64,000 nt of DNA from Trichosporon coremiiforme (GCA_039545355.1 BCJJ01000037.1:1-64000); one strand, 5' to 3'; positions 53,798 to 64,000 are shown, numbered from the stretch's first letter. Notes: generated from the letters alone by a model not told the origin. Translations and numbers: made by a program.

Positions 53798-54609
53798 ATG
53801 TCCTCCGGCGGCCAGCAGAATCAGCAGAAGCAAATCCCCAAGTCGCTCCAGGGACTCGCGAAGGCGAACAAGGCCACGGGCCTGCTCATGGCGTACACGG
53901 CGGCTTTCCTGACGCTTGGGTGAGTTGGGGTTTCCATGCCGTTCGACGGTTGCTGTGAGAGCAATGGCGATGACGGGGGAAGGGATGGTTTGGAGAGGGG
54001 GTGCTCGGAAGCGCATCGAGCAAGGCAGCTTCCGTGAGCATTCCATGTTCCAAGGACATGTTGATGAGGGACCCGTCTTCGACAATCATCGTTGCGACAG
54101 TCTCCACGGCCCCGCTGAGCCACTTAGCTGCTCCGAGCATTCTCACCACTCCTGGATTGTCAATGACCAAAGCTTTTCTTGACGCCGTTGCCGCTCGCTC
54201 CGCTCACGCTAACCCCAGCGTGATCGACTACATCACCGAGCGCGTGACGCCGACATCGCGCCCAGTGCTGGCCATGCACCTGAACCCAGCCAACTGCCAG
54301 TGTCCGCCCTGCCGCTCAATCCGAGACGGGTCGTACAACTCAGCCGCGCGCAACATCTACGCCGTCCCCGTGGGCCAAACCTCGAAGGATCTCTCGAGCG
54401 CCGCAGACAGCGTGCAGCGCCTCGCGGACGATCTGGGCAACTGGGCTCAGAAGGGACCGACCAACACGCAGCCCGCCATCGCGCTCGAGGGGAGTAATGA
54501 GGAACTGGCCGCGTTCCAGGCGCGCGTTGCTCAGCTGGCGGTGGAGCTGAGGCAGAAGGCAAACAAGGCGAGCGCGCAGGGGAGTCAGCAGATTGGACGG
54601 GGTCAGTGA
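53798..54609 (+). CDS. unrecognised small protein (170 aa)
   Basis: Two exons, 53798-53919 and 54219-54609, over a 299-nt intron (GTGAGT donor, CTAAC branch, CAG). I do not recognise it. The N-terminus (MSSGGQQNQQKQIPKSLQGL) leads into a possible short hydrophobic segment (GLLMAYTAAFLTLGVIDYI, about 28-46). A CxxC-containing stretch follows (NCQCPPCRS), then a helical region with AADSVQRLADDLGNWAQKG and FQARVAQLAVELRQKANKAS. A small membrane or organelle-associated protein is possible. The intron is long for this locus and contains an antisense reading frame described separately. Confidence 0.65.
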
Positions 54610-55231
54610 GCTGCCCCGCGAGCGTTAGCGAGCGAACTCTGAGCGGGTAAAGCGGGGGGAGGAGTAGGCTCCTCCGAGGTGTGAAGTGCGGAGTCGAGAG
54701 AGCAGATATATCAGACAGGCAGGAAGAGCAGAATAGATACGGCCTCGGATGCAGCGAATGGAAAAGCACATGCCCACCGATCGGGGGCAGCACATGCTCC
54801 GCGCCTCTGCACGAGCCACGCACGAGCCATGCATGCCCGAGGAGGCGTTATCAGTGCATCCTCCTGTGAGAGCTAGCCGATATGCAGCTGCAAGCGAAGC
54901 CAGGTGCATAGATGCAGCGCTGGGCGAATGAAAAGGTCGCCGTTGGAGTGCCAAGCCCACACCCGCCGTGATGCCCCGCACATGGCTCAGATGCCGATTG
55001 GAGTCAGGTCGCCGTCCCTACCGTCCCACCGTCCCACCGCCCGAGTCAGCCGGCCCCAGCCGGGATTCCCCGTTCAGTGGTCGAGATCTGCGGCCGGATC
55101 TGGTGCCCCCCCGCAGTGCGCTCGTGTGGGCACGGTTATCTTTCCAGATTCCAGAACTGCTTACTTCTACTTCTACTTCTACTTCCTCCATTCTTCTCCT
55201 TCTCTCTTTGCTCGCAACACACAGAGACGAA
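54610..55231. other. intergenic region upstream of the D-amino-acid oxidase gene
   Basis: About 620 bp. The last 80 bp before 55232 are T/C-rich with a (CTTCTA)n run near 55,163-55,182. No gene seen. Confidence 0.55.
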
Positions 55232-56385
55232 ATGCCCGAGAAGATTGCGCCCTACGACGTCGTGGTGATCGGTGCTGGCGGTACGTCCAACCAAGTCCGA
55301 CATCGCGGGGTATCGTAGAATATGTACTGATTCCAGTCCTCGGCCTCAGCACGGCGCTGCAGCTCTCCGAATCTGGACTCCGCGTCGCCGTCCTCGCCCG
55401 CGAGCTCCCCTCAGACCTGCAATCCTCGCAGTGGGCGTCGCCGTGGGCCGGCGCAAACTGGTCCTCCTTCGCGTCCAACCCGGCCGAGAAGCGCCGCGAC
55501 ACGGCCACGTTCGAGTACTTTGGCCGTCTGGCCCGTTCCAACCCCGAAATCGTGGTGAAGCGGCCCTTCAAGTACATTTGGAACCGGGATGCGGGCTTCT
55601 CGTCCCCTTGGTACAGGGACGTGGTTGGCGACTTCCGCCCGCTCGAGGAGGGCGAGAAGGTGCCCGGCTTCAGCGGAGGCGTGCACTTTGAGTCCTTCAC
55701 GCTCAACCCCCACCGCCTCTTGCAACTCTACGAGGAGAAGCTGAAGGCCCGCGGCGTGCCGCTCATTAAGGTGCGCCTCAACTCTCTCGCCGACGCGTTC
55801 CGGTGGAACGCGCGTCTGGTCGTCAACGCCTCTGGCCTTGGCGCGCGTGCGCTCTTGGGTGTCGAGGACGAGAAGGTCTTCCCGGACCGGGGGCAGACCG
55901 TCCTCGTCCGCGCCCCGAGTGTGAACACGTGCTACGGCGTCCGCGACCTGAATAACAAGCCCGGCGAGGCGACGTACATTATTCCCCGGCCTGGAAGCGG
56001 GGGCTGCGTCGTGGTGGGCGGCACGAATCTGAAGGGCGAAACCGACCTCCTGCCCCGCAAGGCTACGGCGGAGCGCATCCTTGAGAAGGCGTTCAAGATC
56101 TGCCCGCAGCTCGCGGAGGGCGGGAAGAGCTGGAAGGATATCCAGATTGTGTCCCACAACGTGGGCCTCCGGCCGTGTCGCGAAGGAGGATTAAGGTTGG
56201 AGCTCGAGGAGGTCGACCTGCGCGGTGAGAGGGACCTGCTGGCTGAGGGGACGAAGGAGAGCACAAGGGGAACGGTGCTGCACTGCTATGGCATCGGACC
56301 GGCGGGGTACCAGGCCCACCACGGCGTGGCGCTCGAGGCGTGCGACGTTGCCCTCAAGTTCCTCGGAAGTAAGGCCAAGCTTTAG
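55232..56385 (+). CDS. peroxisomal D-amino-acid oxidase
   Basis: Two exons, 55232-55280 and 55337-56385, over a 56-nt intron with a CTGAT branch, 365 residues. The enzyme oxidises D-amino acids to keto acids with FAD, giving ammonia and H2O2. The dinucleotide-binding motif spans the junction: YDVVVIGAGVLGLSTALQL. Then WASPWAGANWSSFA, RLVVNASGLGARALLGV, the substrate/flavin region TYIIPRPGSGGCVVVGGT, VGLRPCREGGLRLE with the conserved Arg, and HCYGIGPAGYQAHHGVALE. The C-terminus is GSKAKL: the final AKL is a type 1 peroxisomal targeting signal, as expected since the enzyme makes H2O2. D-aspartate oxidase is the nearest alternative; family features do not fully separate them. Confidence 0.93.
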
Positions 56386-56510
56386 AAGAAGATACAAGAT
56401 ACATGCTACAGGGATCTAGGATTATCTATGGACACTGAAATGATTACGCTCGCCGGCTTTGCGCTCACTTCGCTCGCTGTGCTGACCACCAGCGCTCACT
56501 TGGCGTTCGC

Positions 56511-56537
56511 GACTCACGCGACTCACGCGACTCACGC
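56511..56537. repeat. 9-bp tandem repeat over the stop codon of the GT32 gene
   Basis: GACTCACGC occurs three times in a row. The TGA of the GT32 gene (56532-56534) lies in the last copy, so copy changes could alter the C-terminus. Confidence 0.85.
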
Positions 56538-58226
56538 GCGCACATGCTCCTCCACCTCGCGCATACCCCCACTGTCCCCCTTCCAGCTGCCGCGGAAGTA
56601 GTGCCACACCATCGCCTGCGGGTCGTCCCTCGACTGGCTCCCAAACTGGCCTACCTCGGGGCTGAACCCAGTCACAGGCAGGACAATGACGTCGCCGACA
56701 CGCAGCGGCTTGTCCAAGCTCCGCAGGTCGGTCCACTGACACCCGTACCGCGCGGCAAGGTATTGGAGCACGGCATCTGTCCAGATCCCTGGACCAGTCC
56801 AGTCCATGATGCCGACCGGCCCTCCGGCAGACGGTTCCGAGAGCGCCGTCGTCTTCATCATCTCGACCGCGCGGCCCGTGTCGTTCTGGTGCAGTGCGAA
56901 CTGGACGTCGCGCCAGTGGTCCTGCGCCCATTCGGCCGCTGAGGCTGTGCGGTGCACGATGCGCAGGAGAGCGGAGAGCGCGATCGGGTGGTGTGGCGCA
57001 CTCGCCATTGTCCACTGCACGATCTGCAGCGGGCGCGGCCACCAGGTATGCCAGTCGTGTCGGTTGTGCACGTCGACCTCGACGCCGATGATGACGCTCG
57101 CACGGCCGAGCACCTTGGCGGGATCCTCGCCGGCGCGCAGGCGGCGCAGCTCGGACTCGCTCGCCCACTGCTCGGGCTTCCAGACCTCGGCGCCTCGGCC
57201 CCAGTCCGCCATCGGCTTCAGGCACTCCGTGTCCGTGTCGCTGTACACGCCGCCGTGCACCAGAAGGAGGAGGTAGCGCAGCACGTCCGCCTTCAGAATA
57301 CCGACACGCAGATTGTCCCAGAGATACCGAATGCGGCCAGTCGGGAAGGTGGAGGAGACCCAGGCGTCGGCTCCATCGTTCGTGAGCGAGTGATAAGCCC
57401 AGCCCTCGTCGGGACAGTGGTGGTCGCGCCAGGTCTGGACCGCAAATGTCTTGGCCGTCTCACCATCGCGGTCTGTCTGCCACACAGTCTCGTTCACGTC
57501 GTACGCCTGCTTGGGCAATGATGTCCGTCCCGCTTCTCCGAGATATCGTCCGATACCCGCGCGCAGGTCGTGCTCTAGGTCGGAAGGAAAGGTCGCCGAG
57601 GACACAAAGTCGGACAGCTGTGCCGCGTACGCTCCCAGTTCTGTCGGGCCGAGATCGTACGCGTCCATTGCCTCTGTGCCGAGTTCAGACGTCGCCTCGC
57701 TGTGTGCCGATACCCATGCTGCCAGCTTCGTCCGCAGCTTCGACGGCTCCGGCGCAACGTAGCCCCATGACACCATGTAGTCGGACGGCGGCTCATAGCC
57801 GCCCGGCTGGAAGTCGAAGTCGGCCTCGTCGTCTGCGGTTAGTTTCCTCTAAAAACTGCCTAGCTTTGGTGTCCTTGCGCCCTCTGCTCCCCGTTTACTT
57901 CTGCGCAGTTTCGACTGCGCTGCGCCCTCCTTGCGCAAACACAATGCCAGCGAGACTGATTCCCGTGCGTCCCGCAGCGGCGAAGAGCGAATCAGGCCTG
58001 CGATCACGCCTGCAAACATGCTCGCGGGCAGGTAACTCTAAAGCCAGTCGGAGGACTCACGGTAGCTGTTTTGTCGCCACTTGAAGTAGCTGTCGCCTCC
58101 ACAGTGATGGGCGAGGAAGAGGAGCGTGCCGGCGCCGGCGGCGAGGGCGATGGCCCGCTTCCACATGCGGGGGAAGCCGACCTGGCCTTGTCCCGGCGGC
58201 GGGGTGTGTGTTCGTTCGTGCTTCAT
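56532..58226 (-). CDS. Och1-like GT32 alpha-1,6-mannosyltransferase
   Basis: Two exons, 58226-58061 and 57832-56532, over a 228-nt intron, about 488 residues. It is a type II membrane protein: basic tail, membrane segment about 22-41 (MWKRAIALAAGAGTLLFLAH), then a lumenal GT32 domain. Family features are KTFAVQTWRDHHCPDEGWAY, RYLWDNLRVGILKADVLRYL, the DxD sugar-nucleotide motif in GGVYSDTDTECLKPM (about 255) and VGIMDWTGPGIWTDAVLQYL. Och1 starts the outer mannan chain of N-glycans in the cis-Golgi; Hoc1 and Sur1/Csg1 are related, so the exact reaction is open. The last codons and TGA lie in a 9-bp tandem repeat. It is divergent from the ArfGAP gene and converges with the D-amino-acid oxidase gene. 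Confidence 0.88.
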
Positions 58227-59946
58227 GGCTTATCTCTGTGGTCTCGGCGCAATGTCGGCGCGCGGGCGCGGATATCGGCGGGAAAGCCGTGGCCGGTGGC
58301 TTGAGCAGGGACCCTTAGCGTATATTCTGGAGCTGCTGTGTGTCGGGTAGAGGAGAGTGGGTGATCTGGGTGAGTAATGTTGCGGTGAAGGGAGTGTGGT
58401 ATCGAAAGTAGAGTGGGGATGACGAGTGTGTGGTGTGATGATGTATGTATGCGAGTAGCGAGGAAAGGAACGTTTGCCTGGCACTCGCAGTGGATATGCA
58501 TGAAACGCAAAGGCGCAGCACGATGACGAGCCAAATCTTACCCAGACCTTACTGCGGCGCTTGCCCCCAGTGCCCCAAATAGATCTACTCGCTGATTAGA
58601 CCTCTGGACCTCCACCGCCCCCTCGATAAGCCTGTTGTTTAGTGCCGAGCTTAGGTGAGCTTGATGCATCCCGTTGGTCGAGGGCAGTGTGTCGACTGCG
58701 GGTGCGTGATAGCTGCGGGCGAGCGAAGCCGCAGCACACTGTAGGACGTAAGCTGGAGCAGAACCGACGTTCTCGGAAATGACGCCGTGTGTACGCGTGC
58801 ACTGGCCCTTGTGCATTACGTATGCATATGTGTGCGCGTGTGCAGTAGGCGTGGAGAAAAGCAATGAGGCTGAGTGAACCTAATAGAGGGGGAGCGTTGT
58901 GCCGTTTTGGCCGATGGCTCCAACCCTAAGTGGAGAGAGGCTGTAGAGGCTAACCTAGGCCGATTGCTGGAACGTAGGAACCAGCGCAGCAGCGGTCTCG
59001 ACCATGTCTTTTGCTTTGAATAGGTCGGCATGCAGATCTTGTAATCGAGTGTGAGTCGGCGAAGAGTGAGTGAGTGAGTGCGTCATGTGGCCAGATACCA
59101 TCTGTCTCTCTCGTGCGAACAAGTGAACAAGAGAATAAGAGGATGGCGATGTAATATGCTATGCAGTAAGAGAAAGTCAGTCTGACTGTTGCCCGGGCAG
59201 TCGCAGGCGCAGTCGCAGTCGACGCCCCGCTCCTAGGTGTGCTCGCCCGTTGTATGTTCGCCGGGTGGGTTCCGGTCCCTGGGCTATGCCGTCTGTCGCG
59301 TTGGGCGGCGGGTGACAAAAGGCAGAAGCTGCACAGGGTGACTGACGCCCGGGGCGATGACGGGGAGCCCTTGCTCTGCCCCTCTGTCAGCCTGTGTCCA
59401 GACCGTCCATCGATGCATAGCGCCAGGGATCGGCTCATCAGCTCACGCTTTCATTTCGATCCCACTACTGCATTCTTCTCCACCTTCCTTCGAATCTTGT
59501 CTTCTTGGCGCCTCCCATTCACACCTTCCACCACTGCAACGACGGCAACAACAACAACAACAACAACACATACACACACAACCCACACACTCCTTTGCAC
59601 ACACACACACTCACACACAACTACTCATCTCGGCGTCTGCTCCTTCTCCTCCCGCACCGCACGACCCCTTCGCACCGCGCGCGCTCTACTCCTTACGTGA
59701 CACCTGATTCCTCGCCGCTCACCTATTTCGGGCACAAGGCTTCTTCTGGGCACACGACCAACCCATTTCATATCGGTCCTCATATCTCTGAACCTTGCCG
59801 CTCCAACCTTTCGGCTAGAACCAGTCGCTTCAACAACTCGCACATCGGCCAGCGCCGCACGCACCCCTCCTTTCCCTCCTCGAGGATCCACCAGCCTTCA
59901 TCCTCGCCTTTCTCCCCCACGCTTACCACTCTCCCTTTCGCTCGGC
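58227..59946. promoter_or_regulatory. 1.7 kb divergent region between GT32 and ArfGAP genes
   Basis: The right half becomes pyrimidine- and CA-rich toward the ArfGAP ATG, with an (CAA)n and (CA)n microsatellite at about 59,540-59,620, presumably in its promoter or 5' UTR. Frames up to 167 codons are microsatellite-driven and not called. No RNA gene is recognised. Confidence 0.5.
59535..59622. repeat. CAA and CA microsatellites
   Basis: A run of CAA/ACA trinucleotides followed by imperfect CA dinucleotide tracts, about 330-410 bp before the ArfGAP start. Confidence 0.85.
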
Positions 59947-61389
59947 ATGAACCAGCAAACTCGTATCCAGCGTCTTCTCGAGGATGTCCTCGCGCAGCCC
60001 GGCAATGACAAGTGCGCCGACTGCCATGCGTCCTCACCGCGCTGGGCGTCGACCAACCTCGGCATCTTCCTCTGCGTGCAGTGCGCATCGCAGCACCGGC
60101 GGCTGGGCACGCACAACTCTCGCGTCAAGTCGGTGACGCTCGACGAGTGGACGCGCGAGCAGGTCGTGCACATGCGCTCGATCGGGAACACGAAGAGTAA
60201 TGCGATCTTCAACCCCGACGAGCGCCGGCACCCCCCGCCCCTTCAGGTTGGCGAGGAGCGTGACTCTGAGCTCTTCAAGTACATCCGACGAAAGTACGAG
60301 CTGGGCGCGTTCAAGGCGGGTGCGGCACCCGCACTCTCGCAGGCCCCGATCAACTCGCGCGTGACGCAGCAGCAGGCGCGGAACGTCTCCGGCGGCGCCC
60401 AGTCGGTTCGCAGCAACCACACGGGGAGCACAAAGAGCCCCGCAACGCCGACGTTCGGCACACAGCCGTTCGCGCCCAAGGCGGCGCCGAAACGCCCCGA
60501 GCTCGCCGACATTGTGGTGTCCCGTGAGCGCGACCTGCCCGCCCTCCCGAGCCCGCCACCAAAGGTGACGACGACCGGTCTCGCTCCGCCCCCCACCCGC
60601 GCCCGCGCCCCGACATGGAGCGGCGACGGCCTCGCTCCTCCCCGCCCCACGCCAGTGAGGAGCAGCAGCGCAAACGCCCTCCGCCAGAACGACCTCCTCG
60701 TCGACACGTCCGGCAGTTCGAGCGCAACCCGTCCCCTGCAGATTGGCGGCTTCCCGGCCGTCCCCTACCAGTCGCCACAGCAGACGGGCATGCCGCCAAA
60801 CGCGACGCCCGGGTTCGCCCCCCTCGCCTCGCCGGGATATCCCGCCCCGAGTCCTCTGGCACTGGGACAGCAGGCGTTCCAGTTCCCCGTCCAGGCTCCG
60901 GCCCAGCAGGCTCAGCAGCCTCAGTTCGCGGGCAACAACCCCTTCGGACAGCAGATGCAGATGGGCATGGGCCAGATGGGCACGGGACAGCAGATGGGCA
61001 TGCTGTCTCCGGGCTCGGCGGGCGTGAGTCCCATGCACACCGGCAGCCCGATGCACACGGGCATGAACGGGATGAGTGGCATGAACGGGATGATGGCCTC
61101 GCCGGGGGGTATGAGCTCGACCTCGCTCTCGCCGAATGGGTACGGCACGTCCATGGCCAACGGCGTCAACGGCATGGGCGGCATGTCCGGCAGTCTGTCG
61201 ATGAACGGCCTCAGCGCCATGGGCACGTCTCCGATGGGCACGAGTCCGATGAACGGCGCCTTCTCGCAGAATGGCATGGCCGGTATATCGAACGGCGGGA
61301 TGGGGATGGGCATGAACGGGATGAACGGAGGGATGAACGGGATGCACATGGGCCAGCAGCAGTATCAGTACGGTGCTGGCTTCATGTAG
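59947..61389 (+). CDS. ArfGAP-domain protein (Age2/SMAP type)
   Basis: An intronless gene of 480 codons. The first 120 residues are an ArfGAP domain with the C2-C2 zinc finger (CADCHASSPRW... CVQC, about 24-47), the catalytic Arg in QHRRLGTHNSRVKSVTLDEW and a KYELGAFK end. It should stimulate GTP hydrolysis by Arf and so help vesicle coat release at the Golgi or endosome. The rest is disordered: Pro/Ser-rich, then a Gln-rich part with NNPFGQQ, an NPF motif of the kind bound by EH domains, and a final 130 residues of Met/Gly/Asn repeats (MNGMSGMNGMMASPGGMS). Domain at the N-terminus with long tail fits Age2/SMAP better than Gcs1, though this is inference. Confidence 0.9.
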   Translation: MNQQTRIQRLLEDVLAQPGNDKCADCHASSPRWASTNLGIFLCVQCASQHRRLGTHNSRVKSVTLDEWTREQVVHMRSIGNTKSNAIFNPDERRHPPPLQVGEERDSELFKYIRRKYELGAFKAGAAPALSQAPINSRVTQQQARNVSGGAQSVRSNHTGSTKSPATPTFGTQPFAPKAAPKRPELADIVVSRERDLPALPSPPPKVTTTGLAPPPTRARAPTWSGDGLAPPRPTPVRSSSANALRQNDLLVDTSGSSSATRPLQIGGFPAVPYQSPQQTGMPPNATPGFAPLASPGYPAPSPLALGQQAFQFPVQAPAQQAQQPQFAGNNPFGQQMQMGMGQMGTGQQMGMLSPGSAGVSPMHTGSPMHTGMNGMSGMNGMMASPGGMSSTSLSPNGYGTSMANGVNGMGGMSGSLSMNGLSAMGTSPMGTSPMNGAFSQNGMAGISNGGMGMGMNGMNGGMNGMHMGQQQYQYGAGFM

Positions 61390-61887
61390 GCATTGATCTT
61401 GCGGGTCAGTAGGTAGGTCGGCTTCTCATTTCTTGTTGTAGATTATGCACGCTTTGGTCTATCACATCGCTTCTCACTCTGCTTGCTCCTCAGTCCCTCG
61501 CGTGAGTTGGCGTACTGTACGTTGGCGCAGGGGACATGGACTGGGCCGACTGCGTCGGCTCCGTTTTCGAATGCGTCTAGTTATCACAGTATTCATCCCG
61601 GGAACAAGAACACAAACACTGGAACAAGAGGCAGCAGGTCTACGGGGTGGGAGTCTAGCGGTTGAACATACAAGAGCGGATTGAGGTGTGTTGGTGCGTA
61701 TCGTAGGAGGTTGCGAGGGGAGGAGCGTAGGAGGAGAGAGCAGGGGGAGAGGGGAGGAGGGAGGAGGGAGGAGGGGTACGAGTTGAGTCGTCGTAACGTG
61801 TATATCGTTTCGTCGGAGTCGGTTTCTTTTCATTATAACCAGTTCTAAGCTTGGCCGGCTCTGCCCACGGCTTGGAGGCGCGCGGAC
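61390..61887. other. convergent intergenic region with a purine repeat
   Basis: About 500 bp between the ArfGAP and DGK1 stops. A GGGAGGA-type purine-rich repeat lies at about 61,735-61,778. No gene seen. Confidence 0.6.
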
Positions 61888-63349
61888 TTAGAAGAGGGCG
61901 CGGATGGCGGCCGAGGAGGCCTCGAGCCAGGCCCAGACGACGGCGCCCGAGAGGATGGGGAGGGAGAGGTTGTCGTCGCATCCGAGGTCGAGGGCCTCGA
62001 CGACCGCTCCGCCGAGTCCGACGACGGCGGCGGTCGCGACCCGGCCGAGTCCGTACCGGAGCACCTCCCAGGTGGCCTCTCCCTGGGATCCCTTGTGCCA
62101 GAATCCGGCTCCGATGAGGAAGCCCGTGACGGTGGCGGCGAGGAAGCCGGCGAGCGACTTGCGCGGCGCAAACGGCAGCCACTTGGCGCCCGGGACGTGG
62201 GCGGGGAGGGGCTTGGTGTACTTGCCCCAGAGACGGCCGATGGTCGAGGCCGTGGTGTCGCTCCAGCTCAGCGTCAGAATGGCGACGACGGCGACGTCCT
62301 TCGGGTAGAACGAGAGCACGAACACGACACCGATCAGGTACCAGATCACGCCGTTCGGTTTCGTGCGCTCCTCCTCGCGCATCAGGAAGCCGACGACCAT
62401 CTCCCACACCTCGGCGAAGCGGGGGAAATTGAGCCGCACAACGTCGATCGCGCCGATCGTCACGGCCGCAGCGGACAGATACGTGATCAAGGGCCGCAGC
62501 GTCGGGGGGTCCGTATACCACAGAGCCAGCGTGAAGAAGCCTGATGTCAGCGAACTGCTCTTCTGGAACAGGAGGCAAGGCACGCAAGACTGGGCCGATG
62601 GTCACCGCTCAACCGGAATCGTGCGCATGCTGCTCGACCGGCACACTGCTGTGCATACTAAACATGCAGTCCACACAGGCATGCCGTCGTGCGCATCATC
62701 GAACAGCCCCGCACACACGATCCGCATTAGCCTGATGCTTAACTGAGCGTGCGAGCATTCGTGTGGATGACGGAATCAGGTGTCACGCTTCCCCACAAAC
62801 CCCAATTCGCTCGTTATGGTCGCGTCATGTCCACTACGCTGCTCGCTGCTCGCTGCGTGCCTGCTGTCGTGTGACCATTGCAGTTTACTCACCAATGCTA
62901 GAGTGGAACGTTTTGCGGGGGATCTCCCAGTCGACAGCCTTGGTCGGAGTCACGCCCGGGGGCGGCTTGGCGTGGACGCTGCTGCTCCTCCTTCTGCGAA
63001 TGACGGGCTGTCCGTTGGCCTTTCCGTTCGCCTGGCCATTGGTGAACGCCGACGAAGGGGCGGCAGGCGCATCAGCGTGTTCGGGGTGGTTCGGGTCGAG
63101 CTCGACATGGGCGCGAATAATGGGGAGCGTGCTCGTTGTCGTCTGCGGGGAGCGGGACGGGCGCCTGGCACTTCGCCGCCGCGGGCCCTCACTCTCCGAG
63201 CTTGAGTAGCCCGACAGCGAAGGCGAGGACGGGGACAGCACCGGCGAGACCGGGGACGCGGCCCGGAAGGACATCTGGGGGTCGCGGCGGGGGCTGGCGG
63301 GCGATGGGGCGCGGCGGTTGTGTGGACTCGAGGAGACGGTGGTGGCCAT
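61888..63349 (-). CDS. DGK1: CTP-dependent diacylglycerol kinase
   Basis: Two exons, 63349-62893 and 62540-61888, over a 352-nt intron (GTGAGT, CTGAC, CAG), about 369 residues. Dgk1 makes phosphatidate from diacylglycerol using CTP, opposing the Pah1 phosphatase at the nuclear/ER membrane. The first 130 residues are Ser/Pro/Arg-rich. The conserved block spans the junction: DWEIPRKTFHSSIGFFTLAL. Several membrane spans follow (LITYLSAAAVTIGAIDVVRL, NGVIWYLIGVVFVLSFYPKD), then VAVVAILTLSWSDTTASTIG with the CTP-transferase-like DTxAS motif and GRLWGKYTKPLP, and finally AGFLAATVTGFLIGAGF. These match Dgk1 more than the related Sec59 dolichol kinase, which is larger. The protein should act together with ER lipid genes such as PHS1 but is not linked to it. 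Confidence 0.9.
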
Positions 63350-63743
63350 CAAGTCGGGAGAGACGAGGGTCTAGGTCGAGAGTGGACTGGACAGAGTTTG
63401 GCGATGGCGAGAAGTCTAGATATCTATCTTTTGGACGGGGGAGGAAGACGCGAGTGTGAGTGGCGGCCGTGATGAGCCGGTGTCCTGTCCGACTATTCTG
63501 CCCCCGTGTGGTGTGATGAATTGGAGCGCGGTCGCTCTCTCGCCTGGCCGGCGGGGTATGCGGGCGTCTGCAACTGGACACTCCCCGATCATCCCTGAGC
63601 CGCTGGGCCTACGCCTTAGCTGACCTGTTCACCATCTCGACATACGTGCCTGTCGCCCGCCCGCCGAAGACTAAGCTGCGACTAAAGACTTAGCACCATC
63701 GTCCCACGTCAACAGGTGGTCTCATCCTCTCAGACACAGAAGC
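63350..63743. promoter_or_regulatory. upstream region of DGK1
   Basis: About 390 bp; may also serve a + strand gene at the edge. No motif recognised. Confidence 0.4.
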
Positions 63744-64000
63744 ATGCCTCCCACCTCTTCGCATCCCTCCCCACCGACAGACGACCCAACCTTCTCCCAC
63801 ATCTCCAATGCATCGGAACAACTGACCCACCTTCCACCTTGCTGCCTCAGGAGCAACGAAGGGGGGGGGCGCCGAGCCGACCAGGAGCCAGGAAGAGGCG
63901 CAGCACTGATCCCTCCCCAGTCTTATCTGGTTGGTCCACCTCTTCCGACTCCTGTATAGTCCTGCAACCCTCAAAAGTCGTGCTCAGCCAGCTCGGCTCT
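63744..64000 (+). CDS. possible first exon of an unknown gene cut by the window edge
   Basis: ATG at 63744 opens a frame reading MPPTSSHPSPPTDDPTFSHI then SNASEQLTHLPPC, plausible as a disordered N-terminus. After a run of nine G (63861-63869) the composition turns poor, so an intron or a length error in the G run may be present. No family is recognised and the 3' part is outside the window. Confidence 0.25.

Noticed and set aside
38891..58226. GT90, GT32 and SGNH genes as a glycan gene cluster
   Set aside because: They lie 17-38 kb apart with unrelated housekeeping genes between, so shared pathway membership is only thematic.
60034..61347. 437-codon minus-strand frame opposite the ArfGAP gene
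   Set aside because: His/Arg repeats arise from the complementary strand of the Met/Gly/Asn-rich coding repeat.
1..64000. Transposons, CRISPR arrays, phage or bacterial operon structure
   Set aside because: No transposase, reverse transcriptase, terminal repeats or direct-repeat arrays were seen; genes are intron-bearing fungal genes throughout.

Overview
The window is 64 kb of nuclear DNA from a fungus, almost certainly a basidiomycete yeast. The evidence is dense protein-coding genes on both strands, high GC at third codon positions, very short spliceosomal introns (many of 32-42 nt) and fungal-specific proteins: a HAL4/SAT4-type kinase, the DSC1/Tul1 ubiquitin ligase, a CAP10-like GT90 glycosyltransferase, an Och1-like GT32 enzyme and a Zrg17-like zinc transporter. 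The CAP10-like gene and the intron style suggest Tremellomycetes, perhaps Trichosporonales; this placement is inference. There are no bacterial operons, CRISPR arrays, plasmid features or recognisable transposons.

Layout. 0-10 kb: an unrecognised, possibly mitochondrial protein (+), mitochondrial ribosomal protein uL24m (-), a small uncertain gene (+), ATP synthase gamma ATP3 (-), divergent eIF2-beta SUI3 (+), and an unrecognised protein (-). 10-20 kb: cohesin subunit SCC3 (+), a 2.1 kb gap, then a 922-codon unrecognised gene (+) that appears to hold two compensating frameshifts. 20-31 kb: a type II membrane SGNH hydrolase (+), the fatty-acid elongation dehydratase PHS1 (-), fructosamine-3-kinase (-), a small unknown gene (+) and a HAL4/SAT4-type kinase (-). 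31-45 kb: a 2.4 kb gap, exocyst SEC5 (-) divergent from DSC1/TUL1 (+), GT90 (-), a secreted S28 serine peptidase (+) and tRNA-Ser(GCT) (-). 45-64 kb: an MFS monocarboxylate-type transporter (+), RAD6/UBC2 (-), ZRG17-like (-), succinyl-CoA ligase beta LSC2 (+), a small unknown gene (+), peroxisomal D-amino-acid oxidase (+), an Och1-like mannosyltransferase (-), an ArfGAP (+), CTP-dependent diacylglycerol kinase DGK1 (-) and possibly the start of a further gene at the right edge.

The genes are ordinary chromosomal ones with no shared pathway. Loose themes are mitochondrial energy metabolism (ATP3, LSC2, uL24m), secretory and Golgi biology (SEC5, DSC1, ArfGAP, OCH1, GT90, SGNH, ZRG17) and ER lipid synthesis (PHS1, DGK1). 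I found no clear new multi-gene system. The most interesting signals are in gene structure: an intron class in which an AGCTRAC branch site lies almost against the 3' splice site, start codons split by or ending at an exon junction (SUI3, RAD6), micro-exons of 17 and 26 nt, a frame-switching unknown gene, and an antisense reading frame inside an intron that resembles the DUF421/YetF family. All gene models were read by eye from splice signals and reading-frame continuity.
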